Shown here: in pieces, positions 10,073 to 20,538 of the stretch
How the letters are laid out: each line of letters opens with the position of its first letter
How positions within the stretch are numbered: the stretch's first letter is position 1
NCBI GenBank assembly: GCA_028671895.1
Contig: CM053801.1
Coordinates: forward strand, 40,242,836-40,306,835
DNA length: 64,000 nt
Direction: 5' to 3'
Source of the DNA: Oenanthe sinensis
Taxonomy: Eukaryota > Streptophyta > Magnoliopsida > Apiales > Apiaceae
Notes under the pieces: generated by a model
Database searches by the model: none
Told to the model about the DNA's origin: nothing
What the model saw: the letters and a program-made list of their open reading frames with translations, nothing else
Program-made: the position numbers and the translations under genes

Positions 10073-12504
10073 GCCTTCTTCGGAACCCAACATTGATTGG
10101 GCCCGGCATATTTGAAAAATTGTCCTTTGTCAGGTTTAACAACAGAACCCAACTTGACAAACTCATCTACTACTTTGACTGAACACTTCTCCTTGTAAAC
10201 AGCCTTAACATTTTTGTATACAGGCTTAGGAGAAAATGTCTCCTTCTGAGAAACAGGAGGACTGGCAGTCTTTGATCTAGCATGCCTGTGATTTATGTGC
10301 TGTCTAGGTGTAGTATTGACATTCATAGCATGCATGCTTTTAAAATATGCAGACATAACATTGAAAGCACATAGCATACAGTTATCTACACCACATGGTT
10401 TATGGCATACATCAATAGTAGGCATTTTATTCACAATAGCAGGAGTCTTAACAGTTTCTACCTTAACTTTATTAACATTTTTAAAGTTCTCAGTAGCATG
10501 GAATCTGTTGTTCTTTTCCCTACTATTAACAAACTTATTAGGTCTGTTATGATTTTTCTTAAGCTCATTAGCACCTAAACCAGGAGTGGATGAACTAGCA
10601 GTGTTCACATTTTGTATTGGTTTTTTAGGTACATATTTAGCTTCCTGGACATTTATTCCTTTTATGTCCCTAACAGGTTTTTCCTGTACTTTCTCTTCCT
10701 CTTTAAGATCTTCAAGTTTAATTTCATAATCCACTATTACACAACTATCAAGAACTGGTTCTGCAATAGGAGTTATGAAAAGAGGTTTCTTAGTGTCTTT
10801 AATAACATGTGGAATACCCCTTTCTATAGCAGTCTTTTTAAAAGGGGTAATGTTACTAGCCTTACCTACGGATTGGTTATATTCAAAACCTATCCCAACT
10901 TTGCGTTTAATCTCTTGTTGGTCAACTAGGTCTTTCATAACAAATGAAGCAGTTCTATAGGCTTGACACCTTACCTTTTCCTTTTCAATTTTATCCTTCA
11001 AAAAGGCTTCAATTTCAACATAACAGTTGACTCTATTAACTTGAAATGCAACATCTTCAGTTAATTTCTCATTTATAAGTTTCAGCTTTTTCAATTCAGA
11101 ATTCTCATCTGATAAAACTTGATTTTTGAGAATTAAGACTTTTATTCGATCCCTAGCATTAGTTAAATCCTCACCCAGCAATTTAAACATTTTAGGACAG
11201 CTAGGATTTACCTCAATTCCTTGACGAGGTGGGGATTGTGATCCTTCAGAAGAAGAAGCCATTAGAGCAAGATTTCCCATATCTTCTTCTTCATCGTTGT
11301 CAGAATCATCCCAGCTTTTTCCTTCTGCTAAGTATGATCTTCCCTGATGCTTCTTCAGAAGAGCCTCATATTTCTGTTTAAGTTCGTCATATGAATCCTT
11401 CTTTCTTTCCTGCTTGGGCTTTCTACAATCTGTAGAAAAGTGTCCCATTTCATTGCAGTTGAAGCAACGAATCTTGCTTCTGTCAACCATCCCTGTCTTG
11501 TATCCACCTCTTGTATTGGATGAGCTAGAAGAACCACCTCTCTGAAATCTGTTTGCCATAGGCTTGAATTTGAAACTAGGGTTCCTCCTGAATCTTGTAT
11601 TTCCAAATTTTCTAGCAATCAGTGCCAGAGATTCATCCTCAAGTTGATCAAGTTCTTCCATTGAGTAGAATTCACTATCTGATGAATTCATTTGAGTTGC
11701 ACCAACTTCTGCAACAATACCTTGATCAATGACTTTGACTGAAGAAGATTCAGTCATAGCTTCTCTGTGTTCTGGTACTTCTGCTACAAGAGCTGTAGAC
11801 TTGCTGACCACTTTGCCTGTACCATATATTTCTTTCTGTTGAATCTGCTCTAGCTCATAGGTCTTTAGTACCCCATAAAGTCTTTCCAATGAAATTTCAT
11901 TCATGTCCCTTGACTCCCTGATGGCAGTAATCCTATGCTCTAAGTGAATTGGCATTGTCAGCAAAAACTTCCTATTAATCTCCTTCTTCGTATAGTGTTT
12001 GCCATTGAGATTTAGATCATTTATCAGTTTATTGTATCTCTCAAAAACATCAGAGATACCTTCTCCAGGATTTGATCTAAAATGCTCATATTGAGACGTT
12101 AAGATTTCCAATCTATTCTCCCTCACTTCTTCTGTTCCTTCATTCAGTATCTCTATCGTTTCCCAGATGTGTTTAGCATTTTTGCAATTAACAACATGAT
12201 TGTACATTCCGGGATCAAGAGATTCTACCAAAATTAACTGCAGGCTGGTGTCCAAAGAATCCAGTTCCTTTTCAGTATCAGTGTACTCAGAAATTTCTTT
12301 ATCAAATTGTCTGTGCGGAATAAGTACACCATCTATCATATGCTCAGGAATGATTGTTATTGGAGCAACAACACCGGTCTTCAAAATATCTTTGTACTTA
12401 GGGTTTGCAGTTCGAAGAAATAGTGTCATCTTCCTCTTCCAAAGATTATAATTATCTTTATCAAATGGAGGAATTTTAATGCTACTCACTCTTTGAGTAC
12501 TCAT
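10069..12504 (-). CDS. Element B gag polyprotein (811 aa)
   Basis: Intact ORF encoding the capsid/nucleocapsid polyprotein that packages the element RNA in cytoplasmic particles. The N-terminus (IPPFDKDNYNLWKRKM) is the DUF4219-type start of copia gags, followed by a UBN2-type capsid region to about residue 240. A CCHC zinc knuckle, CFNCNEMGHFSTDC, lies near residue 350. A long Lys/Glu-rich C-terminal half with a coiled-coil-like stretch (about residues 440-500) ends in WVPKKA. The product is longer than an ordinary copia gag and typical of SIRE-type elements. It is in the same frame as pol, separated by TGA and a TGA-TGA pair within about 15 bases. The start is the first ATG after the leader. 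Confidence 0.9.
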   Translation of the reverse strand: MSTQRVSSIKIPPFDKDNYNLWKRKMTLFLRTANPKYKDILKTGVVAPITIIPEHMIDGVLIPHRQFDKEISEYTDTEKELDSLDTSLQLILVESLDPGMYNHVVNCKNAKHIWETIEILNEGTEEVRENRLEILTSQYEHFRSNPGEGISDVFERYNKLINDLNLNGKHYTKKEINRKFLLTMPIHLEHRITAIRESRDMNEISLERLYGVLKTYELEQIQQKEIYGTGKVVSKSTALVAEVPEHREAMTESSSVKVIDQGIVAEVGATQMNSSDSEFYSMEELDQLEDESLALIARKFGNTRFRRNPSFKFKPMANRFQRGGSSSSSNTRGGYKTGMVDRSKIRCFNCNEMGHFSTDCRKPKQERKKDSYDELKQKYEALLKKHQGRSYLAEGKSWDDSDNDEEEDMGNLALMASSSEGSQSPPRQGIEVNPSCPKMFKLLGEDLTNARDRIKVLILKNQVLSDENSELKKLKLINEKLTEDVAFQVNRVNCYVEIEAFLKDKIEKEKVRCQAYRTASFVMKDLVDQQEIKRKVGIGFEYNQSVGKASNITPFKKTAIERGIPHVIKDTKKPLFITPIAEPVLDSCVIVDYEIKLEDLKEEEKVQEKPVRDIKGINVQEAKYVPKKPIQNVNTASSSTPGLGANELKKNHNRPNKFVNSREKNNRFHATENFKNVNKVKVETVKTPAIVNKMPTIDVCHKPCGVDNCMLCAFNVMSAYFKSMHAMNVNTTPRQHINHRHARSKTASPPVSQKETFSPKPVYKNVKAVYKEKCSVKVVDEFVKLGSVVKPDKGQFFKYAGPNQCWVPKKA

Positions 12505-12841
12505 ATTAAAATAATGGAAGATTAAAAAGATTTGAGATTTTTTAGGAGTTAAAAATTTTGAATTTTTAAGAAATTAAAAATTTTGGAATTTCTAATAAAT
12601 TAAAAATTTCGAATTTTTTTAAAGAATTAAAAATTTCGAATTTTTAATGAATTAAAAGTTTTGAAAATTTTAAGATTTAAAGAGATTTCAAATTTTTAAG
12701 AAATTAAAAATTTTAGAATTTTTAATAAATTAAAATTTTTGAATTTTTAATAAATTAAAATTTTCGATTTTTAATAAATTAAAAGTTTCGAATTTTTAAT
12801 AATTAAAATATTAGGATCTTGATTTTTATGTCAATCAGATG
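12505..12841 (-). other. Element B leader with AAAATTTYGAATTTTTAA repeats
   Basis: The untranslated leader between PBS and gag contains about ten units of an AT-rich, nearly palindromic sequence (core AAAATTTCGAATTTTT) at 12535-12810. Long stems are possible in the RNA. Packaging or translation-control roles are conceivable but not shown. Confidence 0.65.
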
Positions 12842-12853
12842 GCTCGGATACCA
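12842..12853 (-). other. Primer-binding site of element B
   Basis: The minus strand reads TGGTATCCGAGC two bases after the 5' LTR. This matches the plant copia PBS TGGTATCAGAGC (initiator methionine tRNA) except at one position. Confidence 0.9.
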
Positions 12854-12855
12854 AT

Positions 12856-14366
12856 TGTTAGGTCCAAATGATTGTAGAAGGGGGGGGGGGTTGAATACAA
12901 TCTTTAATAAATATTAAAATCTGTTTCGGATAATTTTTGATTAAACAATTTAAATTATTATCACGAAATAATAATCAAAGAAACACAGTTCAAGTAAAAT
13001 ACTTATATTAAACTTGAGGTGGGTTACAAGATTAAATCAGAAAATATTCACTAATTTAGCTCTTAAAATTCTAGAGAGATTTTGACATTAAATGCTCTTG
13101 AATTTTTGTTTAAGCCGAATAGAATGTTAATAGAAGTACTGAATACTACTGACTTAATCTTCTATTTATAGGCAAAATCAGATGCTGGAGACTTTTTCCA
13201 CTCGGGGAGACTTTCTGATCTCGGGGAGACTTTTTCTGGGCTTGAAGAGACTTCTGGAATTAAATGAAAAATCATTTAATTTGTTGGGGAAGACTTTCGC
13301 AGCTCGGGGAGACTATTATAGTCTTGGAAGACTTTTGAACAAATTCGGGGAGACTTTTAAAATGCACGGGAGACCTTTTTAAAAAAGTCTTCCCGAGCAA
13401 TTACCTGGTCGACTTACATTGATTTCTGAAGTGTATATGTTCTGCCTTTTTCCTTTTTGATTTCATTCATTTTTTTTTGTTTCTTTTTCTTTTTTTTTTT
13501 TAATTAAAACTCAGGGAGACTTTTATAAAGTACGGGAGACTTTTATAAAAAGTCTTCCCGAGAACTACATTGCCGACTTGAAATGTTCAGATCAAATGTA
13601 TATGTACTGACCATTTCCCCTTTTTTTTGTTTTCAATTTAATTTAAATTCTATTCCTTTATTATATATCTTATTAATTAAATTAATTCCTTTTGAATTAA
13701 TCTAAGTAAATAGGATACATAATAAATTATCTTTGATAATAGAATTAAATTAAAGTCTTCTTCATTCTAAAATAATTCTAAATTAATTAATTTCTTAATC
13801 AATTTAAGAAATAAATTAATTCTGATTGAATTAATTTACCAATTAAATTAACTAAATAATTTAATCAATTAATAGAGAATTAAGTTAAAGTCTTGACTCC
13901 ACGACTCTTGATGATATAATCTTAAATCTTCTGTCTTCACATTAATTGTCTCTAGCTGACCACTTCTTCTGTAATAAAGAACCTTCTCTGTATTTTGCCA
14001 ACACTCCGTGTACTGTCTGGTTCACGAGTGATTCACAACAAATAAAAATTCTTCACTTGACTTTTATAATGGTTCACTTCTGCTCCTTCTGACTTGACTA
14101 TATTTGTTGTCACACAAAATTGAAATCTTCTGACACTGTAGCTTCTTCAAACTTAAATACTCCACTGAGGCATGATCAATTAAATTGAACTTCTTTCAAT
14201 GTAGTACTGCTTCAAGTCTGTAGATTGACTTTGATCTTCTTTTTCTTGTCAGATAATACCTGCTGAAGATTCCTGTGACAGATAATATATTTACTTACAA
14301 ATTATCTATGTTTGCGTTGAGTTGTCATCTCTCTAAACAAATAGGCTTCTAAACATATGCCTTTCA
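12856..14366 (-). repeat. Element B 5' LTR
   Basis: 1511 bp, nearly identical to the LTR at 3407-4916. By eye the differences are four substitutions (near 12928, 13535, 14142 and 14272) and one extra G in the poly-G run. It contains promoter and polyadenylation functions by family analogy. Confidence 0.95.
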
Positions 14367-14371
14367 GGTAC
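14367..14371. repeat. Target-site duplication GGTAC, right of element B
   Basis: Exact partner of 3402-3406. Confidence 0.95.
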
Positions 14372-15566
14372 CTTATCAGAGTTTGTAGTATGAGTCTCAG
14401 TGTTTGCCATGAGGGCATAATTCACTTTCTCATCAGAGTCTGAGGAGTCCATCCATTCATTCTTGGATGTTATGAGTGCCTTTCCAGCTTCCTTGCTCAT
14501 GCACTCAGTTGCATAGTGTCCCATCTTATTACACTTGCAACACTTGACCTTTGATTTGTCAAGTGTTTTTGACTTCCCTTCCCCGTCTTCTCCCTTTCTG
14601 AACTTTTCTCTATTCTCAGAATTACTAGACCTCTTCTAAAATTTGTCCTGATTTCTGAACTTCATGTACTTCATCTTTTTGAAGCCCTTGACAATCATAG
14701 CAACCATTTCCATCATGTCAGAGTCTATGAATTCATTATCAAAGTCTATATCAGAGTTTGCTTCAGACTCTGACTCACTGCTTTCCTTCACCTTCACAAC
14801 TTTTCCTTTTCCCTTTGAGACTAAATTTTTTTATTCCTTTAGCTTTCACAGTTTTTGTCTCAACATTTAATGCAATTGACTTTGCCTTGCCACTTTCCCT
14901 GTTCTTCCTTTGCTATAACTCCAAGTCATGAGTTTTCAGTTTTCCATATACTTCATCCAGAGTCATGTCTTCCATATCTACTATGTCTCTTATCAAGGAT
15001 GTCTGCAAGTCCCATTCTTCAGGTAGAGCCCTTAGAAAAGAGTCCTCATTCTCATACACCTTATCAACCAGGGCCAAGTCATTCAATAGAGTGAGAAATT
15101 CGTCGTATGTATCAGTTAGAGACTCATTGTGTTTAGCTTTAAAAAATTCATACTCATGAATATGAACAGATCTTCTATTCTTTTTTATTTCTTTTATTCC
15201 TTAACATTGAACCTCCAGTGCATCCCAGATTTCCTTTGCAGTTTTGCAAGCAATTACTCTGTTAGATATTACAGAGTCCAGACTATTGTGTAAGATATCT
15301 CTTACCTTTGCATCCTTGAGGACTTCTAGTTTTTCTTCATTAGTCCATTCTTTCTTGTCCTTAAGAGTGTAGTACTTAGGAACTTGTCTTCCTTCAACTA
15401 TGGTTGGTGGTACTAACTTTGTTGGTAGATATTGGCCTTCATTAATACTGTCTAGATAGTTAGGATCTGTGACTTCCAGGAACATCATCATCTTCACCCT
15501 CCATGTAGGGTATTCAGCCTTTTTGAGGATTGGAATTCTTATACTTTCATACTTATTTCCAGACAT
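14372..15566 (-). pseudogene. Element A gag N-terminal part
   Basis: Minus strand, starting at 15566 with an MSGNKYESIRIPIL start, a copia gag N-terminus, then a capsid region to about 15201 where a stop occurs. Further fragments lead to a CCHC knuckle (CKCNKMGHYATEC, about 14545-14505) and an acidic Ser/Asp region that is cut by the B insertion. Several stops lie between 14530 and 15200. TCAGAGTCT/TCAGAGTTT motifs are frequent in the acidic part. Confidence 0.75.
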
Positions 15567-15600
15567 TGTTTAAGATTTTTTAGGTTAAACGAAACCGCCT

Positions 15601-15612
15601 GCTCTAATACCA
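15601..15612 (-). other. Primer-binding site of element A
   Basis: The minus strand reads TGGTATTAGAGC two bases inside the LTR. This is the copia methionine-tRNA PBS with one change. Confidence 0.85.
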
Positions 15613-15614
15613 AT

Positions 15615-16114
15615 TGTTACCCATTAATTAGACTATTATAGAAGGGGGTTGAATATAATAATACCAAACAAACGAAACTAGAACATAAGTATATAAATGA
15701 AATATTATTTATATTAATTTTGATAAACTTAATACAATTTTTTTTCAAGAAAATTAATATTTTTAAGAGTTGTTAGGTTATGAGAATAATATGTATTGAA
15801 TGATACATTAATACAAACCTATTCATGTATTTATATATTACACAGCTACATACCTAAATAATGCAAAAATAATGATTAATAAGTACAAAGATATAATTTC
15901 CATCATTATCTGAATAGATAGCTTCAAGAAGGTAATTGTCCAAATACTTTCATTTCTGTCTCCAATCAAGTCCTGATTTATTGAATATCAACTATCAAAC
16001 TCTGACCAGTGTAAACTATGTCGGTGACTAAACTCTGATGACGTCACTTAGACTCTGATCAGCTTCTGTAGACTCTGACTAACATTCTCTGACATCATTT
16101 ATTCATATCTAACA
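15615..16114 (-). repeat. Element A 5' LTR
   Basis: About 500 bp with TG...CA ends on the minus strand (TGTTAGATATG to GGGTAACA). Near its 5' side it has four or five spaced GACTCTGA/AACTCTGA units at 15995-16100. Right-hand flank ATGTT (16115-16119) would be the target duplication; its partner lies outside the window. Confidence 0.75.
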
Positions 16115-18240
16115 ATGTTTTATTAAAATGTGTAATTATTTAAGAAAAAATATATGTAAAATGAGAGGCAGGGAATGTATGATTTTAATGCAACGTTTTT
16201 TAAAACATTTTTTTTAATGAAACGTTAAAATTATATTAAATTTGGTGCAACATTAAAATTATATGTACAATTTAAATAATATTTTAAAATTACATTTATA
16301 TTCACCAACGAAAATGAATTCATTTCTTCTATGTCTCAACAATATTATTTTTATACTCTTAATAATAAAATAATATTTAAAATAATGTTAATTTTGGTGT
16401 CAATAAGTTGCAACAAATTTTAAATCCCTTTATATGACTATTTTTAAAAATATTTTGATTTTAAATAAATATCAATTTTCAGTTTTAAAATAAATTTAGG
16501 AAAATATCTTTCAAAATTATCTTTATATTTATTATTTTTAATATTTAACTCTTTTAAAAATTAATTAAATTTTATTTTTTAAAAAAATAAAAACTAAAAG
16601 TACTCATAAAAAAATTTATTGAACTAAATGAATATGCATAATTGTTTATTGAACCAAATAAGACAACAAGTTTGACTTCAAATAAATATTTTACGGGATT
16701 TCTGGGATTTGTTTTATATGAGTTTTTTTACTTAAAAACAAAGAATATTTCTTAAATTAAAGTTCAACTAATTTTCGAGATTTTTTAAAACTTAAGAATC
16801 TTTTATTTTCAATTTTAAGAATTTCTACACGATTATTAGAACATCTTCAATAAAATTTTAATTCATACTTTATAAATAACTAGTTGTTTTATTCGTGTAA
16901 GTTATGGATAATTTTAGAAAATGAGTTATATATTATATTATATTTTAATATATTATATTTTTAAAATTTTGAAGGCATGGTGTAATGATTTGAATAATTA
17001 AACTAATTTTCTAAAGAATACATGATGTTAGGAAAATTCTAACATTTTAATGTGTGCGAGTGGTTCTCGACTTAAAATATTTATCTCAAATTTATTATAA
17101 CAAAAGTTATATATAATTTTGTTAATTGTATGTTTTAAAATACTTAATTTTTTAAAATGAAGAATTAATTAAAAAAATGATAAAAATAAGAGAGGAAATC
17201 ATGTATGTACATATCTAAATATCATTAATTTACATTCATATTAACACAAAGAAAATAACGAATAAAGATATATTTATATATTGACATGTGATCACCAAAA
17301 AGTATAAATTAAATCATTTATTATTGTTAATTAAAGCTTATAAATTAAGATCATAAACACACTTATGTAGTGTGCATAGTTATGAAGAGACGCGCAACTC
17401 GTCATCCGCGAAACGGCTATCTTTGTTTTTCTTTCTAATTTGTTCGAATTGAAGTTTTATTCATTTATTTATTTTCACAATCTTCTCAATTTATATCTCT
17501 TTATTTTTGTTGTATGTATATTGTTATTTTATTTTATTGAAATTGAATTGTTGCCCATGTCTTTGCTGTTATAATAGAAGATGAGTATGTAATTGGGTTT
17601 TATATCAAACTGGTCACCCATCTCACAAAAAAATATCAAGTAACTATCTTATCTACACAGAGACTTAATTAAGCCACTAAACTGTTAAGATATATCATTT
17701 CACTAACTTTTTTTAAAAAATTAACGATTAATCCTTTAAAAATATAAGAATGAACCATAATATTCAAGTATAATATAAGTTTGATATAAATACTTGACAC
17801 TTCATCACAATTTTAACCTTAATCATTAATTTTTTTTTAAAATGAAGTTATATATTTTGATACTTTAGTGGTTTAAATGAGTCGTCATGGAGATTGAATA
17901 ACTATAAAACCCCTGTGTAATCTATCCTGGTTGTAATATATGCATTTGAATGAGATTGTGCTTTTTGTATAGATATGCGGTTATGATAGGGTTTTGAATT
18001 AGAATTTTATTTAGTGTGGGAGTATAATAGGGTTTTGAAGTCGTGAGGACTACTAAGTTTCGATAATAATACATATGAGGAGTAATAACTGATTTTAAAA
18101 GTCAGGGAATGAAATTTTGGTATTTAAATTTGCGTGAGTGATAAAATGCTGCAGGTATATTTTGACATTATAGTTTGAGCTTGTTATGTTTGTAACTACT
18201 TGATTGTGTATTGATATCTATAACGTTAGGATTTCTGGAC
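16115..18240. other. AT-rich intergenic region
   Basis: No coding frame of note. A one-ended MITE-like string GAACATCTTCAATAAAA occurs near 16839. Otherwise only low-complexity AT-rich sequence is seen. Confidence 0.6.
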
Positions 18241-18248
18241 TGGTTATT

Positions 18249-18335
18249 GTTTAAAGTAAGGTCTGCGTACATCTAGCCTCTCTCGACCCTGGTTAAAGAG
18301 GGGAATCTAGTGGGTATATTTGTTTTGGTTTTTTT
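18249..18335 (+). mobile_element. Remnant of a tRNA-derived SINE (Au/TS-like 3' part)
   Basis: The string GTAAGGTCTGCGTACATC, followed by CTCTCTCGACCCTGGTTAAAG and a GTGGG...TTTGTTTTGG tail, resembles the conserved body and 3' end of plant Au/TS SINEs. The tRNA-like head with A and B boxes is not recognisable upstream. Identification is by recall of the family motif, so it is moderate. Confidence 0.5.
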
Positions 18336-18578
18336 TTTCTAGGAGTCCCGATTTGGAGGTTTTCTATCTAATGGCTTTTCATGTTGCAAGTAGACAAGTA
18401 GTTTAGTGTTATCTAACAATTATTGTAACCGCAGGAGCTTCACTTATTCTTTCTGTTTTTATTATAATCTAGTAGCTGTTTTTATTTCCTTCCTACCATA
18501 TTTTTGCTTCTGTGATCTCATAATTATTTTTGTCTCGTCTTCTTTCTGCTGTCAGATTTTACGATATTGTAGTTGTAT

Positions 18579-19700
18579 ATGGCTAGCTGGTCTACCAGGG
18601 TGAGGAGACCTACAACAATCAAGCAGCAGCCTGAACCGCAGTCAAGGGCCAAGTGGACATCGTCTCTGACTAAAGTGCTTGCAGACTTGATGGTTGACCA
18701 GGTTACTACTACGGGAAATAAGCAAAACAATTCATTTGGGAAGAAAGCATGGGAGTGTATTTGTAAGGAGTTTCAAAAGAGTACAGGTCTTAATTGGGAC
18801 AAAGAACAGTTAAAAAATCGATATACTGTTCTAAAGAAACAGTTTGTCATGACAAAGTCCCTTCTTGATGAGCCTGATTTCATATGTTATCTTATATGTT
18901 GATGTAAACTTGTTAACTGCGAATAATATGTTCCTTTGTTAAATCAAGAGAACTCTCCTACATCATTGATATGATAGAAACTAAATCTGTCCACGATATG
19001 CATACAGGCTTTGCGGGACACTACATAACTATAATCTAGTCTCCCAAGCTTTAGCTACTAGTTAATGATCCTTTGTAAGGGTTTGGGATTTGTTTATTAA
19101 AATTCATTTTAATTAATGAAACTGTTGCCAGGAACATCGGGATGCTGAAACTCTCAGAAGCACAGGCTGCTCACTGTACAAGCAGCTGTGCACTATATTT
19201 TAGAAAACGGAACAAATGATAACTATTTATAGGAAGGATCAGAATCATTATATTCTATTCCACATCCCTTGAGTACGTTACAAGGAAAGGCTTCAATATC
19301 GGAATCAGAGGAGATCAGTGAAATAGCTGATGACAGAGACAAGTTTCAACCAAATACTGCCTCTAGAAGTGGTATACGCAAGAGGGGGCGTAGGGGAATC
19401 GATGATGTTCTTGCAAACGCTATATCGGAGATGGATGCTGCGTCAAAGCTGAGGGCACACATTGTCAAGCAGCATAATGAAAGATACTCTATTAGTGTTT
19501 GCATAAAAGCACTGGATGAGATTGAAAGCATTGATGAACAGATTTACTATGCTGCCCTGGATCTCTTTGACAGTCGGAATGCCAGGGAGACATTTTTATC
19601 ACTTAAAGTTGACAAGCGTCCGACTTGGTTGCTTGGAAAGTGTTCCATCCTATCCAGTTGTTCATAGGCTGATGAATGAAGCTATTCGAGTCTAATAACT
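18579..19700 (+). pseudogene. L10-interacting MYB-domain protein-like gene, broken
   Basis: An ATG at 18579 opens a frame to 18902 with a Myb/SANT-like domain of the Myb_DNA-bind_3 type (WTSSLTKVLADLMVDQV, then AWECICKEF, then LKNRYTVLKKQF). The family continues with a WD-rich segment that is missing here. The next family block (HRDAETLRSTGCSLYKQLC) is at about 19135-19190, then a stop, a frame change and a TAG near 19231. The conserved C-terminal block (YSISVCIKALDEIESIDEQIYYAALDLF and LLGKC) lies at 19480-19645. Family members bind DNA in the nucleus, and one, LIMYB, binds ribosomal protein L10. Missing middle, frameshift and stop point to a pseudogene. Confidence 0.65.
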
Positions 19701-20538
19701 AATTAAGTTTCAATCAGTTTAGTAAATTGTACATTTTTAGCATGATCTAAGATATAATTTTTGTTTCAGTTAAAGTATGTGGTAGGTTTGACTGAAGATC
19801 CTAAGTCTCTGCAGAGTATTATAGCATAATGGTTGGAATCGATGAACATGGTTTCATAAGAAAACACTATGATAATTAATATATTATCATTCCTTGATAT
19901 ATAAAGGTTTGGAGGGCCAATATTTATTTGTTTGTGTAGAATGGAGAACACTGGCTCCCTCCAATTCGAGTAGGATAACCAATTAACCATACTTGGATTT
20001 GTCTTGCCACATATACTGGAATTTGACAATTACATTAACATTTTAGAGGAGCTGTAACCACCAGAAATGGTTGAGTGAATATACAACTAAATAATGCACG
20101 TTTTACAAGCATCTCATGTGTGTTTTGGTAGGATTGGCATAGTGTGATTTGTTAGACATTATCGTAGCATATATACACAATTGGTGCACAACTTTTTCAC
20201 TTTCTAATAACAATGCTATACAGCAGCTAAACAAATTAAAAAGGAAGGGAGACCGATCAACAACTTAAATTTCACACGGGAAAATAAATTGTCAACAGTT
20301 AATTACACAAAACAGAGTATGATACTGAAATCGACTCTTAAACACCAATCTCCACCCACCCGTTTGGTGAAATCTCTAGGTCAGTCCTCATAAGTCATAC
20401 CAATATAAAACCCATTGTTACTGGTTGTGAAATTGTGCTTAGACTGCATCCAACACTCTGTTCAGACTAAACAAAACACTGTACACAAACGTTTTGGTAT
20501 TCAGTCAGGCAAAACTACTGCTGTTGTATCATATTTTC
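19701..20538. other. Intergenic region and 3' flank of the DUF630/632 gene
   Basis: No supported gene. The 20200-20538 part probably holds the 3' UTR of the minus-strand gene that ends at 20539. Confidence 0.5.

Larger units (their letters stand above)
3407..14366 (-). mobile_element. Young complete Ty1-copia retrotransposon B (SIRE/Maximus-like)
   Basis: A 10.96-kb element in minus orientation. It has LTRs at 3407-4916 and 12856-14366, 5-bp GGTAC target duplications, a PBS beside the right LTR, a PPT beside the left LTR, and gag and pol in one frame separated by stops. By eye the LTRs differ at four substitutions plus one base in a G run, about 99.7% identity, so insertion was recent. The long gag (811 aa), 1.5-kb LTRs and 2 kb of extra sequence after pol are typical of SIRE/Maximus. 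Pol has an in-frame stop and lacks the end of RNase H, so this copy is probably non-autonomous. Confidence 0.95.
1..16114 (-). mobile_element. Old Ty1-copia element A (SIRE/Maximus-like), interrupted by element B
   Basis: Minus-strand LTR retrotransposon in two pieces, 14372-16114 (5' LTR, PBS, gag start) and 1-3401 (gag end, protease, integrase, start of reverse transcriptase). Between them lies complete element B, flanked by a GGTAC duplication. The left piece runs off the window inside reverse transcriptase, so the 3' LTR is not visible. The coding parts carry stops and frameshifts and a local duplication, so the copy is dead. The integrase, the CCHC gag motif and the methionine-tRNA-type PBS place it in Ty1-copia; the SIRE/Maximus lineage is inferred from the long gag and the similarity to B. 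Confidence 0.85.
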
